Shown in pieces: positions 1 through 9,279 of a DNA stretch of 64,000 nt. The DNA comes from Vibrio ostreicida (GTDB lineage Bacteria; Pseudomonadota; Gammaproteobacteria; Enterobacterales; Vibrionaceae), in the NCBI RefSeq assembly GCF_013074385.2, contig NZ_JABEYA020000009.1, forward strand, positions 1 through 64,000. Reading direction: 5' to 3'. The notes beneath the pieces were generated by a model that worked only from the letters and a program-made list of their open reading frames with translations, did no database searches and was not told where the DNA came from. The first letter of the stretch is position 1, and each line of letters opens with the position of its first letter. A program made the position numbers and the translations under genes.

Positions 1-773
1 GTGACATGGTCGATGATGAAGAGCTTCTAGAGCTAGTTGAAATGGAAGTTCGTGAGCTTCTATCTGAGTACGATTTCCCAGGTGATGATCTCCCAGTAAT
101 TCAAGGTTCAGCACTTGGCGCCCTAAACGGCGAGAAGCAGTGGGAAGACAAGATCGTAGAGCTTGCAGAAGCACTAGATTCTTACATCCCAGAACCAGAG
201 CGTGCTGTTGACCAACCGTTCCTACTACCGATTGAAGATGTCTTCTCAATCCAAGGTCGTGGTACTGTTGTAACAGGTCGTATCGAGCGTGGTATCCTAC
301 GCGTAGGTGACGAAGTAGAAATCGTTGGTATCAAAGATACAACGACGACGACTTGTACAGGTGTTGAAATGTTCCGTAAACTGCTTGACGAAGGTCGTGC
401 AGGTGAGAACGTTGGTGCCCTTCTACGTGGTACTAAGCGTGATGACGTAGAGCGTGGCCAAGTACTTGCTGCTAAAGGTTCTATCAACCCGCACACTAAG
501 TTCGAGTCAGAAGTTTACGTACTTTCTAAAGATGAAGGTGGCCGTCATACTCCGTTCTTCAAAGGTTACCGTCCACAGTTCTACTTCCGTACAACAGACG
601 TAACTGGTGATATCTCTCTACCAGAAGGCGTAGAAATGGTCATGCCTGGCGACAACATCCAAATGGTTGTTGAGCTAATCGCTCCAATCGCAATGGACGA
701 AGGTCTACGTTTTGCGATTCGCGAAGGCGGTCGTACAGTAGGTGCTGGTGTTGTTGCTAAGATCTTCGACTAA
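1..773 (+). CDS. tuf: Elongation factor Tu, C-terminal part (5' end outside window)
   Basis: GTPase that delivers aminoacyl-tRNA to the ribosomal A site. The reading frame is open from the first base: codons for Cys-Asp at the left edge are the end of the NKCD guanine-recognition motif, so the window starts near residue 137 of about 394. Domains II and III are complete, and the protein ends VVAKIFD as in other bacterial EF-Tu. The Met codon at base 6 is internal (Met139 in E. coli numbering), not a start. Vibrios carry two nearly identical tuf copies; which one this is cannot be told here, but bfd-bfr downstream matches the tuf copy at the end of the str-type operon. A terminator follows. Confidence 0.97.
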   Translation, partial: DMVDDEELLELVEMEVRELLSEYDFPGDDLPVIQGSALGALNGEKQWEDKIVELAEALDSYIPEPERAVDQPFLLPIEDVFSIQGRGTVVTGRIERGILRVGDEVEIVGIKDTTTTTCTGVEMFRKLLDEGRAGENVGALLRGTKRDDVERGQVLAAKGSINPHTKFESEVYVLSKDEGGRHTPFFKGYRPQFYFRTTDVTGDISLPEGVEMVMPGDNIQMVVELIAPIAMDEGLRFAIREGGRTVGAGVVAKIFD

Positions 774-810
774 TTCTACGGAATTGTTGAAGACCTGCGA
801 TCATCGCATC

Positions 811-842
811 AAAAAAGAGAAGCTCATGCTTCTCTTTTTTTT
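811..842 (+). terminator. Intrinsic terminator after tuf
   Basis: An A-rich arm AAAAAAGAGAAGC and its complement GCTTCTCTTTTTT flank a short loop, with eight Ts at the end. It lies 38 bases after the tuf stop codon and ends the tuf transcript. Confidence 0.93.
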
Positions 843-1077
843 GGTTATAAGAAAGTCTGCCCAAATGATGGCTGTTTATTGAGATTTGATTGCTTAAATA
901 CAACAAGTTATTGTCGGCTATTTTTGGAGATAGATCTTTCCCCCAAAGAAGGGCATTGTTGAACGTTATTCTCTCTACTTTCTATAACTAAACGATCTAA
1001 CCTAATTAAAGATACAACTGGTAATAAGAACGATTCTTTTTTATATTCTTTACTAAGTAAGTTGTAAAGGTTTCGAT
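843..1077. other. Gene-free stretch before bfd
   Basis: Together with the tuf terminator this makes about 300 bases without a gene between tuf and bfd. It is AT-rich and must hold the bfd promoter. Near bases 1024-1045 an imperfect AAGAA/TTCTT inverted repeat lies in an AT-rich context that could be an iron-responsive (Fur) site, but it does not match the Fur consensus well enough to call. No RNA gene was recognised. Confidence 0.5.
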
Positions 1078-1266
1078 ATGTACGTTTGTCTATGTCACGG
1101 TATCTCAGATAAGGTTATACGCAAGTTGGTTGTTGATGAGGGCGTGACAGATATTAAAGAGGTGAAAAAGTGCACAGCCTTAGGCAGCCAATGTGGCAAG
1201 TGTGTACGAATGGCAAAAGATATTATCAAGGATTCGGCGTCAGCCCTCTATAAACAGGCAAGTTAG
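1078..1266 (+). CDS. bfd: Bacterioferritin-associated ferredoxin
   Basis: Small [2Fe-2S] ferredoxin of 62 residues that reduces the iron core of bacterioferritin so that stored iron can be released. The four cluster ligands of the BFD family are visible as Cys4-x-Cys6 at the N-terminus and Cys39-x-x-Cys42; an additional Cys32 is present. Length matches the family (about 64). The neighbour 81 bases downstream is bfr, its known partner, which makes the assignment secure. In E. coli this gene is induced by iron starvation through Fur. Confidence 0.95.
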   Translation: MYVCLCHGISDKVIRKLVVDEGVTDIKEVKKCTALGSQCGKCVRMAKDIIKDSASALYKQAS

Positions 1267-1347
1267 TCTGTAATAGAAAAGACAGTCATTTTTGACACCT
1301 TCTTATTTGGTTCTACAGTTAAAAGAACCGAAAAGGAGGGCTATGTC

Positions 1348-1827
1348 ATGAAAGGCGATCCAATAATTATCCAACATCTCAATAAAATCTTAGGTAATGA
1401 GCTCATTGCCATCAATCAATACTTCCTACATGCAAGAATGTACAAAGACTGGGGCTTAAAGCATCTGGCTGACAAAGAGTACCATGAATCGATTGATGAG
1501 ATGAAACACGCCGATCATTTGATTGAACGTATTTTGTTTCTAGAAGGGTTACCTAATCTTCAAGATTTAGGCAAACTGAGTATAGGGGAAGACCCTAAAG
1601 AGATGCTTGAATGTGATTTAAAGCTCGAGCTTATTGCTATCCCAGATTTGAAAGATGCAATAACCTATGCAGAAGATGCTCACGACTATGTGTCTCGTGA
1701 TTTGTTTCAAACTATTCTCGAAGATGAAGAAGAACATGTAGACTGGTTAGAAACACAGCTAGGCTTGATTGATATGAGCGGAATCCAAAATTATCTACAA
1801 GCGCAGTATGTCGATGAAGATGATTAA
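1348..1827 (+). CDS. bfr: Bacterioferritin
   Basis: Haem-containing ferritin of 159 residues; 24 subunits form a shell that oxidises Fe(II) and stores it. The ferroxidase ligands are all in place: Glu18, Glu51, His54, Glu94, Glu127 and His130; Met52 is the haem axial ligand between subunits. The start is fixed by a strong AAGGAGGG seven bases upstream; an ATG five bases earlier is out of frame. A short GGTTCT/AGAACC hairpin (1309-1329) precedes the ribosome binding site and could affect translation, but this is inference. Works with bfd upstream. Confidence 0.97.
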   Translation: MKGDPIIIQHLNKILGNELIAINQYFLHARMYKDWGLKHLADKEYHESIDEMKHADHLIERILFLEGLPNLQDLGKLSIGEDPKEMLECDLKLELIAIPDLKDAITYAEDAHDYVSRDLFQTILEDEEEHVDWLETQLGLIDMSGIQNYLQAQYVDEDD

Positions 1828-1841
1828 TACCTGATCTTTAA

Positions 1842-1870
1842 GCCCAGATATCTCTTTTAAGAATCTGGGC
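1842..1870 (+). terminator. Hairpin after bfr, probable terminator without U-tract
   Basis: GCCCAGAT and ATCTGGGC form an 8-bp GC-rich stem 15 bases after the bfr stop. No T-run follows, so it may be a weak terminator or a 3'-end stabilising hairpin. Confidence 0.55.
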
Positions 1871-1899
1871 GCCTCCCCTCAGTCAGCAACACATTTTCC

Positions 1900-1928
1900 T
1901 TGCTTAAACTGCTTTCTTTCTGTACTAT
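1900..1928 (+). promoter_or_regulatory. Sigma-70 promoter of the rpsF operon
   Basis: TTGCTT at 1900-1905 and TACTAT at 1923-1928 are separated by exactly 17 bases. The bases after the -10 (TCCCGC) are GC-rich, as in the discriminators of stringently controlled ribosomal-protein promoters. Predicted start of transcription is near 1935, about 90 bases before rpsF. Confidence 0.65.
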
Positions 1929-1968
1929 TCCCGCTCCTTAAATCTCGGTCAATTATCTTTAGTTCCTT

Positions 1969-2002
1969 GCTTCCTCTGGACGACCGAGCCAATTGTGGAA
2001 GC
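1969..2002 (+). ncRNA. S6:S18-binding leader of the rpsF mRNA
   Basis: GCTTCC (1969-1974) pairs with GGAAGC (1997-2002); inside it TGG (1977-1979) pairs with CCA (1989-1991), leaving an apical loop that contains CCG (1984-1986). A short two-part hairpin with a loop CCG just upstream of rpsF is the hallmark of the autoregulatory motif that binds the S6:S18 dimer in many bacteria. Base pairing is seen in the sequence; feedback repression is inferred from the family. Confidence 0.7.
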
Positions 2003-2026
2003 TGAATAATCCGTAAGGAGCAACCA

Positions 2027-2407
2027 ATGCGTCATTACGAAATCGTATTCATGGTGCACCCTGATCAAAGCGAGCAAGTTGCTGGCATGATCGAGCGTTA
2101 CACTGGTTCTATCACTGAAGCTGGCGGTACTATTCACCGTCTAGAAGATTGGGGTCGTCGTCAACTGGCTTACCCAATCAACAAGCTTCACAAAGCTCAC
2201 TACGTTCTTATGAACGTTGAAGCTGACCAAGCTGTTATTGATGAACTAGAAACTGCATTCCGTTTTAACGATGCAGTTCTACGTAACATGATCATGCGTA
2301 CTAAAGCGGCTATCACTGAGCAATCTATCATGCTTAAGCAGAAAGAGGAGCGTGCTCCTCGTCGTGAAGAGCGTGCTGAAGCGAAGCCAGAAGCAGCAGC
2401 TGAGTAA
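2027..2407 (+). CDS. rpsF: 30S ribosomal protein S6
   Basis: Protein of the 30S platform that binds 16S rRNA as a dimer with S18. It begins [18 protein letters not shown], the typical S6 start, and carries the conserved [12 protein letters not shown] and HKAHYVLM segments. At 126 residues it has an acidic, Glu/Ala-rich tail after about residue 100, as in enterobacteria and vibrios, where the C-terminus is glutamylated by RimK in E. coli. A TAAGGAG ribosome binding site precedes the ATG. First gene of rpsF-rpsR-rplI; priB, which lies between rpsF and rpsR in E. coli, is missing. Confidence 0.97.
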   Translation: MRHYEIVFMVHPDQSEQVAGMIERYTGSITEAGGTIHRLEDWGRRQLAYPINKLHKAHYVLMNVEADQAVIDELETAFRFNDAVLRNMIMRTKAAITEQSIMLKQKEERAPRREERAEAKPEAAAE

Positions 2408-2429
2408 TTACTACTCAGATTTAGTATGA

Positions 2430-2469
2430 GTCCAAATAAATATCGGGTTATACCTTTAAATATTTGGAC
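2430..2469 (+). other. Inverted repeat between rpsF and rpsR
   Basis: GTCCAAATA (2430-2438) is repeated in inverted form as TATTTGGAC (2461-2469), giving a 9-bp stem with a 22-base loop. It occupies the 100-base gap where priB would be expected. There is no T-run, so it is not a typical terminator; it may be an mRNA processing or stability element. Confidence 0.5.
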
Positions 2470-2504
2470 TGACAACAATACTCAATTTTAAGATCAGGAG
2501 ATAG

Positions 2505-2735
<231 letters not shown>

Positions 2736-2768
2736 TCGGCTCGTTTTATTAAGAAAGAGGATTAAGCA

Positions 2769-3221
2769 ATGCAAGTTATTCTACTTGATAAAATCGGTAA
2801 CCTAGGTGGTCTTGGCGATACTGCAAACGTTAAATCTGGCTATGCCCGTAACTTCCTTATCCCTCAGGGTAAAGCAGTTATGGCGACTAAAGCTAACGTA
2901 GAAATGTTTGAAGCTCGTCGTGCTGAGCTAGAAGCAAAAGTTGCTGAGCAACTGTCTGCATCTCAAGCTCGTGCTGAGAAAGTGAACGCTCTTGAAGCTG
3001 TTGTTCTTGCTTCTAAAGCGGGTGATGAAGGTAAACTATTCGGTTCTATCGGTACTCGCGACATCGCTGATGCAATTACTGCAGCAGGCGTTGAAGTGGT
3101 GAAAAGTGAAGTCCGCCTTCCAGAAGGTGCTTTGCGTAACACTGGTGAGTTCGAAATCAGCGTTCAACTTCATTCTGAAGTATTCGCGACAGTTAACCTA
3201 CAAGTTGTTGCTGCTGAGTAA
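2769..3221 (+). CDS. rplI: 50S ribosomal protein L9
   Basis: Two-domain protein of 150 residues at the base of the L1 stalk; it binds 23S rRNA and helps keep reading frame. The N-terminal domain starts [17 protein letters not shown] with the conserved [15 protein letters not shown] at about residues 22-36, followed by the long connecting helix and a C-terminal domain containing [14 protein letters not shown]. Ribosome binding site AAAGAGG lies upstream. Last gene of the operon, ended by a strong terminator. Confidence 0.97.
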   Translation: MQVILLDKIGNLGGLGDTANVKSGYARNFLIPQGKAVMATKANVEMFEARRAELEAKVAEQLSASQARAEKVNALEAVVLASKAGDEGKLFGSIGTRDIADAITAAGVEVVKSEVRLPEGALRNTGEFEISVQLHSEVFATVNLQVVAAE

Positions 3222-3241
3222 TTCAGCATCAGACGTAGTTC

Positions 3242-3270
3242 AAAAGCACCTGCTTGCAGGTGCTTTTTTT
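3242..3270 (+). terminator. Intrinsic terminator of the rpsF operon
   Basis: AAAAGCACCTGC and GCAGGTGCTTTTTTT form a perfect stem with a two-base loop and end in seven Ts, 21 bases after the rplI stop. The A-run on the other side makes it usable for the converging DUF481 gene too. Confidence 0.93.
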
Positions 3271-3300
3271 ATATTTATGCGGGAGAGGATAACCCACTAT

Positions 3301-4065
3301 TTAGAAAAGAAAGAGCAGATTGATGGCAAAGATACTGTCTGATTTGTTCAAACCTTCTGGAACCTTGTCATGATATTGCCGTGTGTAAGACAGCTTGAGC
3401 GCAATATCCTCAGTAATGTTATTGGTGAGACTTGTCTCTGTGTCGGTTCTGATGTTGCTTCCACCGGCAACCAGAGTAACCCCCGCAGAGAGGCTAAGCG
3501 TCTCTAGAGCTTGCCAAGTGGTATTGACGTTACCTCGAAAAATCGCCTCTTTTACCGTATCTTCAAACACGATATCACTGTCGCCAATCTCATCTGTATT
3601 AGGTTCTTGATAGCGATAGCCCGGCCCTAGTTCGACCTCGAGTAATAGTTCTTTGGTATTCGAGAACTGGTACCCCAACCCTCCTGAGAAGGTATAGTCT
3701 TTAAAATACGCACTATAACGCGAATCGACGCCTTTGAAACTGCTATACAAGTAGGTTTTAGGGCCGAGTTTATAGTCACTTTGTGCGGTGTAAGTTGACT
3801 GCCGTTTATCTTCGGCACCATCTTTATAAAGTAAATAGTATTTCCACTCACCACTGGTTCGGTAACGGCCTGAAAGATACTCAGCACTGAGTCTCGAATT
3901 GAGAGAACGCGAATCAGAATTACCGGTGTGAGCTTGATAACCAAATTCAATTTCAGTGCTCCAAGGAGATGGTATTTCAATATCCGTTTGACTTGGCACC
4001 ACCTGTTCTGCGTGAGCGATGGTACTGCACATAAGAGCAGCATTCATAAGCCAAAGTTTCGACAC
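3301..4065 (-). CDS. DUF481 family outer-membrane beta-barrel protein (YdiY-like)
   Basis: Protein of 254 residues with a cleavable signal peptide ending AHA (about residue 19). The mature part alternates polar and hydrophobic residues as in a beta-barrel and carries DUF481 features: GYQAHTGNSDSRSLN near the start, repeated Tyr-rich strands, GLGYQF and GPGYRYQ, and a C-terminal phenylalanine (LLFLF) as used for outer-membrane insertion. The family includes E. coli YdiY, called salt-induced; the function is unknown. Transcribed away from dnaB, converging on rplI. An inverted repeat lies about 50 bases upstream of its start. Confidence 0.85.
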   Translation of the reverse strand: MSKLWLMNAALMCSTIAHAEQVVPSQTDIEIPSPWSTEIEFGYQAHTGNSDSRSLNSRLSAEYLSGRYRTSGEWKYYLLYKDGAEDKRQSTYTAQSDYKLGPKTYLYSSFKGVDSRYSAYFKDYTFSGGLGYQFSNTKELLLEVELGPGYRYQEPNTDEIGDSDIVFEDTVKEAIFRGNVNTTWQALETLSLSAGVTLVAGGSNIRTDTETSLTNNITEDIALKLSYTRQYHDKVPEGLNKSDSIFAINLLFLF

Positions 4066-4112
4066 TCACTACCTCAACGTTGATGGGAAAATTTGATTGA
4101 ATATTAGAGTCT

Positions 4113-4132
4113 CTGACCAAGCATTGGGTCAG
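4113..4132. promoter_or_regulatory. Inverted repeat upstream of the DUF481 gene
   Basis: CTGACC and GGTCAG flank eight bases, centred about 58 bases upstream of the DUF481 start and about 118 before dnaB. It could be an operator or a leader hairpin; no regulator family is suggested by the sequence. Confidence 0.35.
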
Positions 4133-4239
4133 TGTTGAGTTAATTCTACACTAGATAGCACCAATCTCTTGGTTAATTACAGACATCCCGTTTATTCTGG
4201 ATATAATGAGCGGTTATAGGTAAGTTGTTGAGCAGGTAT

Positions 4240-5652
4240 ATGGCAGATTTCAGAACAGACAGTCGCAATCAAAAAAAGACAGACGCCCAAGTCGATGCTA
4301 TTAAAGTTCCCCCACACTCGCTAGAAGCGGAACAATCGGTTTTAGGCGGGCTGCTGCTTGACAATGAGCGTTGGGACACCGTATCTGAACGCGTGCTTGC
4401 AAAGGATTTTTATAGTCGACCCCATCGCTTGATGTTTGAAGCCTCTCAAATGATCTTGGAAGACAGTAAGCCTTTGGATCTTATTACGCTCTCTGAGTTT
4501 CTTGAGCAACGTGAGCAACTCGAAGATGTCGGGGGTTTTGCCTATCTCGCGGATCTCGCCAAGAATACGCCCAGTGCCGCTAATATCAATGCGTATGCGG
4601 ATATCGTCGCGCAGCGCGCGCTGACTCGTGAGCTGATTGGTGTTGCTAATGATATTGCGGATGCAGGTTATGATCCCCAAGGCCGTTCTCCCGAAGATTT
4701 ACTTGATTTGGCGGAGAGTAAGGTTTTTGCGATTGCCGAATCGCGCACCAGTGAAAACGAAGGGCCACAAAATGTCGATAGTATTCTTGAAAAAACCCTA
4801 GAACGTATTGAAATACTCTACAAATCGCCACAGGATGGTGTGACTGGAGTGACAACGGGTTTTACGGACCTCAATAAAAAAACCGCGGGTTTGCAAGGGT
4901 CAGATCTCGTCATTGTGGCGGCAAGGCCTTCAATGGGTAAGACGACCTTTGCGATGAATTTGTGTGAAAATGCCGCCATGGCCAATGACAAACCTGTGCT
5001 GATTTTTTCCTTAGAGATGCCTTCGGAACAACTCATGATGAGAATGCTGGCTTCACTGTCTCGTGTTGATCAAACTAAGATCCGAACAGGGCAGCTTGAC
5101 GATGAGGACTGGGCGCGGATCTCTTCTTCAATGGGCTTGCTCATGGAGAAGAAAAATATCTTTATTGACGATAGCTCTGGTTTAACGCCGACAGAAGTTC
5201 GTTCACGTGCTCGCCGAATCGCCCGCGATCATGGAGGGCTTTCTATGATCATGGTCGATTACCTTCAGTTAATGAGAGTCCCATCACTGACTGAAAACCG
5301 GACACTGGAAATTGCCGAGATTTCACGTTCTTTGAAAGCTCTGGCGAAAGAGTTGAACGTTCCTGTGGTTGCTCTATCGCAATTGAACCGATCTTTGGAG
5401 CAAAGGGCAGATAAGCGCCCGGTTAACTCGGATTTGCGTGAATCGGGGTCGATTGAGCAAGATGCTGACTTAATCATGTTTATTTATCGAGATGAAGTGT
5501 ATAACCCAGACAGCCCGATGAAAGGGACCGCTGAAATTATTCTCGGTAAACAACGTAATGGTCCAATCGGATCGGTTCGTTTGACATTCCAAGGGCAATG
5601 GTCGCGTTTTGATAACTACGCTGGTCCATCATTTGATGTGGATGAAGAATAA
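4240..5652 (+). CDS. dnaB: Replicative DNA helicase DnaB
   Basis: Hexameric 5'-3' helicase that unwinds DNA at the replication fork; 470 residues from the ATG chosen here. The N-terminal DnaB domain (PPHSLEAEQSVLGGLLLD, about residues 25-42) is followed by the linker and RecA-like core with Walker A ARPSMGKTT (about residue 225), Walker B MIMVDYLQLM, and the C-terminal QRNGPIGSVRLTF. An upstream in-frame TTG (4225) would add five residues, but family members begin MAD at 4240 and AGCAGG lies just before it. A TATAAT at 4202-4207 is a good -10 candidate. alr follows after four bases. Confidence 0.97.
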   Translation: MADFRTDSRNQKKTDAQVDAIKVPPHSLEAEQSVLGGLLLDNERWDTVSERVLAKDFYSRPHRLMFEASQMILEDSKPLDLITLSEFLEQREQLEDVGGFAYLADLAKNTPSAANINAYADIVAQRALTRELIGVANDIADAGYDPQGRSPEDLLDLAESKVFAIAESRTSENEGPQNVDSILEKTLERIEILYKSPQDGVTGVTTGFTDLNKKTAGLQGSDLVIVAARPSMGKTTFAMNLCENAAMANDKPVLIFSLEMPSEQLMMRMLASLSRVDQTKIRTGQLDDEDWARISSSMGLLMEKKNIFIDDSSGLTPTEVRSRARRIARDHGGLSMIMVDYLQLMRVPSLTENRTLEIAEISRSLKALAKELNVPVVALSQLNRSLEQRADKRPVNSDLRESGSIEQDADLIMFIYRDEVYNPDSPMKGTAEIILGKQRNGPIGSVRLTFQGQWSRFDNYAGPSFDVDEE

Positions 5653-5655
5653 ATA

Positions 5656-6765
5656 ATGAGCCATATGAAAGCGGCAACGGCCCATATAGATCTTGAAGCC
5701 TTGCAACACAATCTCAAACAGATCAAAACTCAAGCGCCACACAGCAAAATTATGGCGGTGGTCAAAGCCAATAGTTATGGCCACGGTTTAAGGCACATTG
5801 CATTAAATGCCGATGGTGCGGACGCATTTGGTGTCGCTAGAATTGAAGAAGCGCTCCAATTGCGAGCGAGTGGCGTGGTTAAACCTATCTTATTGCTTGA
5901 AGGTTTTTATTCCTCGGGAGATTTGCCCGTTTTGGTCACCAATAACATTCAAACGGTTATTCACTGTGAAGAGCAACTGGATGCTTTAGAACAAGCAAAT
6001 TTGGAATCTCCCGTAACAGTATGGCTCAAAATCGATAGCGGCATGCACCGACTTGGTGTTCGCCCAGAGCAATATACAGACTTCGTTCAGCGACTTAAAG
6101 CATGCAGAAACGCGGCTGAACCCCTGCGCTTTATGAGTCATTTTGGTTGCGCGGATGAGTTGGATAACAGGACGACCAACGAGCAAACAGGATTGTTTCT
6201 TTCCCTTACTCATGGTTGTAAAGGTGAGCGATCTCTTGCAGCATCAGCAGGTTTATTGGCTTGGCCTGAGAGCCAACTTGAGTGGGTAAGGCCTGGTATT
6301 ATTATGTATGGTGTTTCCCCATTCAATGATAAAAACGCTCAACAAATGGGTTACAAACCCGTGATGACGCTCAAATCCCATTTGATTGCTGTACGGGAAG
6401 TGAAAGCAGGCGAAAGCGTTGGTTACGGTGGGATCTGGACCAGTGAGCGTGATACAAAGGTTGGTGTCATTGCGATTGGTTATGGTGATGGATACCCAAG
6501 GGCAGCACCCAATGGTACACCGGTGTTAGTCAATGGTCGTAAAGTCCCGATGGCAGGGCGAGTGTCGATGGATATGCTTACGGTGGATCTTGGTCCAGAT
6601 CACGACGATCGAGTGGGTGATGAAGCGATTCTTTGGGGAAAACGCCTTCCCGTTGAAGAAGTCGCAAGTCATATTGGCACCATTGCTTATGAACTCGTGA
6701 CCAAACTAACATCAAGGGTTGATATGGAATATTCTCAGCCCGATTTTTCGAGTAGATCTGTCTAA
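5656..6765 (+). CDS. alr: Alanine racemase
   Basis: PLP enzyme that makes D-alanine for peptidoglycan. The cofactor lysine lies in AVVKANSYGHG (Lys37 from this start), and the second catalytic base is the tyrosine of SVGYGG, about residue 260. Other landmarks are KIDSGMHRLGV, VRPGIIMYG, GYGDGYPR and GRVSMDM. 369 residues, within the family range. The alternative ATG at 5665 (MKAATAHIDLEAL) matches many homologues better; neither has a strong ribosome binding site. Directly behind dnaB, as in E. coli and V. cholerae, so probably co-transcribed. Confidence 0.96.
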   Translation: MSHMKAATAHIDLEALQHNLKQIKTQAPHSKIMAVVKANSYGHGLRHIALNADGADAFGVARIEEALQLRASGVVKPILLLEGFYSSGDLPVLVTNNIQTVIHCEEQLDALEQANLESPVTVWLKIDSGMHRLGVRPEQYTDFVQRLKACRNAAEPLRFMSHFGCADELDNRTTNEQTGLFLSLTHGCKGERSLAASAGLLAWPESQLEWVRPGIIMYGVSPFNDKNAQQMGYKPVMTLKSHLIAVREVKAGESVGYGGIWTSERDTKVGVIAIGYGDGYPRAAPNGTPVLVNGRKVPMAGRVSMDMLTVDLGPDHDDRVGDEAILWGKRLPVEEVASHIGTIAYELVTKLTSRVDMEYSQPDFSSRSV

Positions 6766-6774
6766 TGGTTGAAC

Positions 6775-7194
6775 TCACTCTCCGTGAAGTGTCGCCATCA
6801 CTCGTCTACTACCGGCTATATCACGATGCTCTCCGAGATAAATGCCCTGCCACTGACCCAGAGCGAGTTGACCAGAACAAATAGGAATAGACACGCTTGC
6901 GCCCAAGACTGATGCCTTAATATGAGCGGGCATATCGTCATTACCCTCGTCAATATGCTGATAGTATGGGGCGCATTCAGGAACAAAATGGTTGAAATGT
7001 CGTTCCATGTCAGCACGAACATCAGGATCAGCATTTTCATTGATGGTTAAACTGGCTGACGTGTGCTGAATAAATAGTTGTAATATTCCCACAGATAAGT
7101 TCGATATCTCAGGTAATTGTTGTTCTATTTCATCAGTAATGAGATGAAATCCTCTCTTTCTGGCGCGAAGCGTAATACTTTTCTGAGTCCACAT
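6775..7194 (-). CDS. YjbQ/UPF0047 family protein
   Basis: 139-residue protein of the widespread YjbQ (UPF0047) family. The signature segments are all present: QLFIQHTSASLTINENADPDVR near residue 40, DDMPAHIKASVLG near residue 90, and LGQWQGIYLGEHR near the C-terminus. Conserved His, Asp and Glu residues in these segments form a metal-type pocket in solved structures. Overexpressed members complement thiamine-phosphate synthase (ThiE) defects, so databases call it secondary thiamine-phosphate synthase; the physiological role is unsettled. Converges on alr with a nine-base gap. Confidence 0.88.
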   Translation of the reverse strand: MWTQKSITLRARKRGFHLITDEIEQQLPEISNLSVGILQLFIQHTSASLTINENADPDVRADMERHFNHFVPECAPYYQHIDEGNDDMPAHIKASVLGASVSIPICSGQLALGQWQGIYLGEHRDIAGSRRVMATLHGE

Positions 7195-7502
7195 ACGGCA
7201 TTCTCTATAATCTATTTGGCAAACTTACTCTGAGACGTTAAGGTTAGAGCCATTAATATTGTGTTTAAGGTCAGTTTTAATCACTTACCATGACCTGTCG
7301 CAATGATGGTAGGTTAGCACCAAGACATAATGTATTGAAAATTAATTACACGTGTGACTCAACCAAACATAGAGTGTCCCATTGGCGATATTGCCAGTAA
7401 TCAGTGAACGCGTCTTGTTTTGTTGGGGGTGATGGGATTTAGGCGAAATCACCTTCATAGTCTCAATAGAATAATACTTACTCTAACATCGGGATAGTTA
7501 CC
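7195..7502. other. Divergent intergenic region yjbQ / pgi
   Basis: 308 bases between divergent genes must contain both promoters. Just ahead of pgi, GGTGAT (7428-7433) can pair with ATCACC (7448-7453) across a 14-base loop in the mRNA leader. No clear catabolite-repressor, CRP or other operator was recognised, and no RNA gene. Confidence 0.45.
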
Positions 7503-9155
7503 ATGTTGAAAAACATTAATCCAACGGACACCCAAGCTTGGCAGGCATTGACTGCTCACTTCGAATCAGTACAGGATATGGACCTGAAAGAGCGGTTTGC
7601 ACATGATCCGGCTCGCTTTGATAAATTGTCACTGCGCTTTGGCGATAACATTCTCGTTGATTATTCCAAAAATCTTATCAATGAAGAAACCTTAGAGCAT
7701 TTGTTTTCTTTAGCCAAAGAAACGGAGTTGCAGTCAGCGATTGATGCCATGTTCGGTGGTGAAGCCATCAATAAAACAGAAGGTCGTGCTGTACTGCACA
7801 CCGCGCTTAGAAATCGCAGTAACTCACCCTTGATATTGGATGGGGAAGACGTGATGCCAGCAGTGAATGCGGTACTAGCGAAAATAAAATCATTCACTGA
7901 ACGAGTTATTGGTGGTCAATGGAAAGGCTATACTGGCCGTGCAATTACAGATATCGTCAATATCGGTATTGGAGGGTCTGATTTAGGCCCCTATATGGTG
8001 ACCGAAGCGTTGGCACCCTACAAAAACCACTTAAATCTGCACTTTGTGTCTAATGTAGATGGTACACATATTGTCGAAACCCTTAAGAAGGTCAATCCAG
8101 AAACGACACTCTTTTTAGTTGCATCTAAGACATTCACTACTCAAGAAACTATGACCAATGCCCATACAGCGCGAGATTGGTTCTTAGAAACGGCGGGTGA
8201 TGATGTGCACGTCGCTAAGCATTTTGCCGCATTATCTACCAATGCACATGCGGTCTCTGAATTTGGCATCGATACAGACAATATGTTTGAGTTTTGGGAC
8301 TGGGTAGGTGGGCGTTACTCACTTTGGTCGGCGATTGGCCTTTCTATTGCACTCTCAGTAGGGTATGAGCATTTCGTTGAATTGCTCGAGGGGGCACATG
8401 AGATGGACCGTCACTTTGCTCATACTGAGCTTGAATGTAATATTCCGGTTATACTTGCGTTGATCGGTATTTGGTACAACAACTTCCATGGTGCCGAGTC
8501 AGAAGCCATACTGCCTTATGATCAGTATATGCATCGATTTTCCGCCTATTTCCAACAGGGCAATATGGAATCCAATGGTAAGTATGTTGATCGTGAAGGC
8601 AATGCTGTGACTTATCAAACAGGTCCTATCATCTGGGGGGAGCCGGGTACGAACGGGCAGCATGCGTTTTATCAGCTAATCCATCAAGGCACTAAGTTGA
8701 TCCCGTGTGATTTTATTGCCCCAGCGAAGAGTCACAACCCCGCCGGTGATCACCATCAGAAACTGATGTCGAACTTTTTCGCACAAACAGAAGCTTTGGC
8801 ATTCGGTAAATCTGAAAAAACAGTCAAAGCTGAGCTGATAGAATTGGGTAAGAGCGAGGCAGAAGCTGCGACGTTGGCGCCGTTCAAAGTGTTTGAGGGT
8901 AACCGTCCGACCAATTCTATCTTAGTCAAGCAGATCACGCCTCGCACGTTGGGTAATTTGATTGCGATGTACGAGCATAAAATCTTTGTGCAAGGCGCGA
9001 TTTGGAATATCTTCAGCTTTGATCAGTGGGGAGTCGAGCTTGGCAAGCAACTCGCAAATCAAATCCTACCTGAGCTTTCGGATAGCGCAGAAGTGAGTTC
9101 ACATGACACTTCGACCAACGGTTTGATTAACGCATTCAAAGCGTACCAAGCATAA
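7503..9155 (+). CDS. pgi: Glucose-6-phosphate isomerase
   Basis: Interconverts glucose-6-phosphate and fructose-6-phosphate in glycolysis and gluconeogenesis. 550 residues, the usual length for the long bacterial form. Both family signatures are present: [12 protein letters not shown] (about residues 270-280) and the C-terminal [10 protein letters not shown]; the active-site segment [24 protein letters not shown] and the phosphate-binding IGGSDLGP are intact. Stands alone, with a terminator downstream. Confidence 0.97.
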   Translation: MLKNINPTDTQAWQALTAHFESVQDMDLKERFAHDPARFDKLSLRFGDNILVDYSKNLINEETLEHLFSLAKETELQSAIDAMFGGEAINKTEGRAVLHTALRNRSNSPLILDGEDVMPAVNAVLAKIKSFTERVIGGQWKGYTGRAITDIVNIGIGGSDLGPYMVTEALAPYKNHLNLHFVSNVDGTHIVETLKKVNPETTLFLVASKTFTTQETMTNAHTARDWFLETAGDDVHVAKHFAALSTNAHAVSEFGIDTDNMFEFWDWVGGRYSLWSAIGLSIALSVGYEHFVELLEGAHEMDRHFAHTELECNIPVILALIGIWYNNFHGAESEAILPYDQYMHRFSAYFQQGNMESNGKYVDREGNAVTYQTGPIIWGEPGTNGQHAFYQLIHQGTKLIPCDFIAPAKSHNPAGDHHQKLMSNFFAQTEALAFGKSEKTVKAELIELGKSEAEAATLAPFKVFEGNRPTNSILVKQITPRTLGNLIAMYEHKIFVQGAIWNIFSFDQWGVELGKQLANQILPELSDSAEVSSHDTSTNGLINAFKAYQA

Positions 9156-9174
9156 GCTTATTGTAAAGATCAAC

Positions 9175-9212
9175 AAGAAGCGTCTATCGAAAGGTGGCGC
9201 TTCTTTTATTTT
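9175..9212 (+). terminator. Intrinsic terminator of pgi
   Basis: AAGAAGCG (9175-9182) pairs with CGCTTCTT (9198-9205); a T-rich run follows. It starts 20 bases after the pgi stop. Confidence 0.85.
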
Positions 9213-9279
9213 CTATCGCATGGTGAGGCCGTATACGAGGGTTCTATCTGACGCAATAGAAGCTCTCATTGGCACAAAA

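Noticed and set aside
182..496. Antisense open frame inside tuf
   Set aside because: Typical shadow frame of a highly biased gene; low-complexity Ser/Thr/Arg product.
1024..1045. Fur box before bfd
   Set aside because: Only a short imperfect AAGAA/TTCTT repeat; too few matches to the 19-bp consensus to call it as a site.
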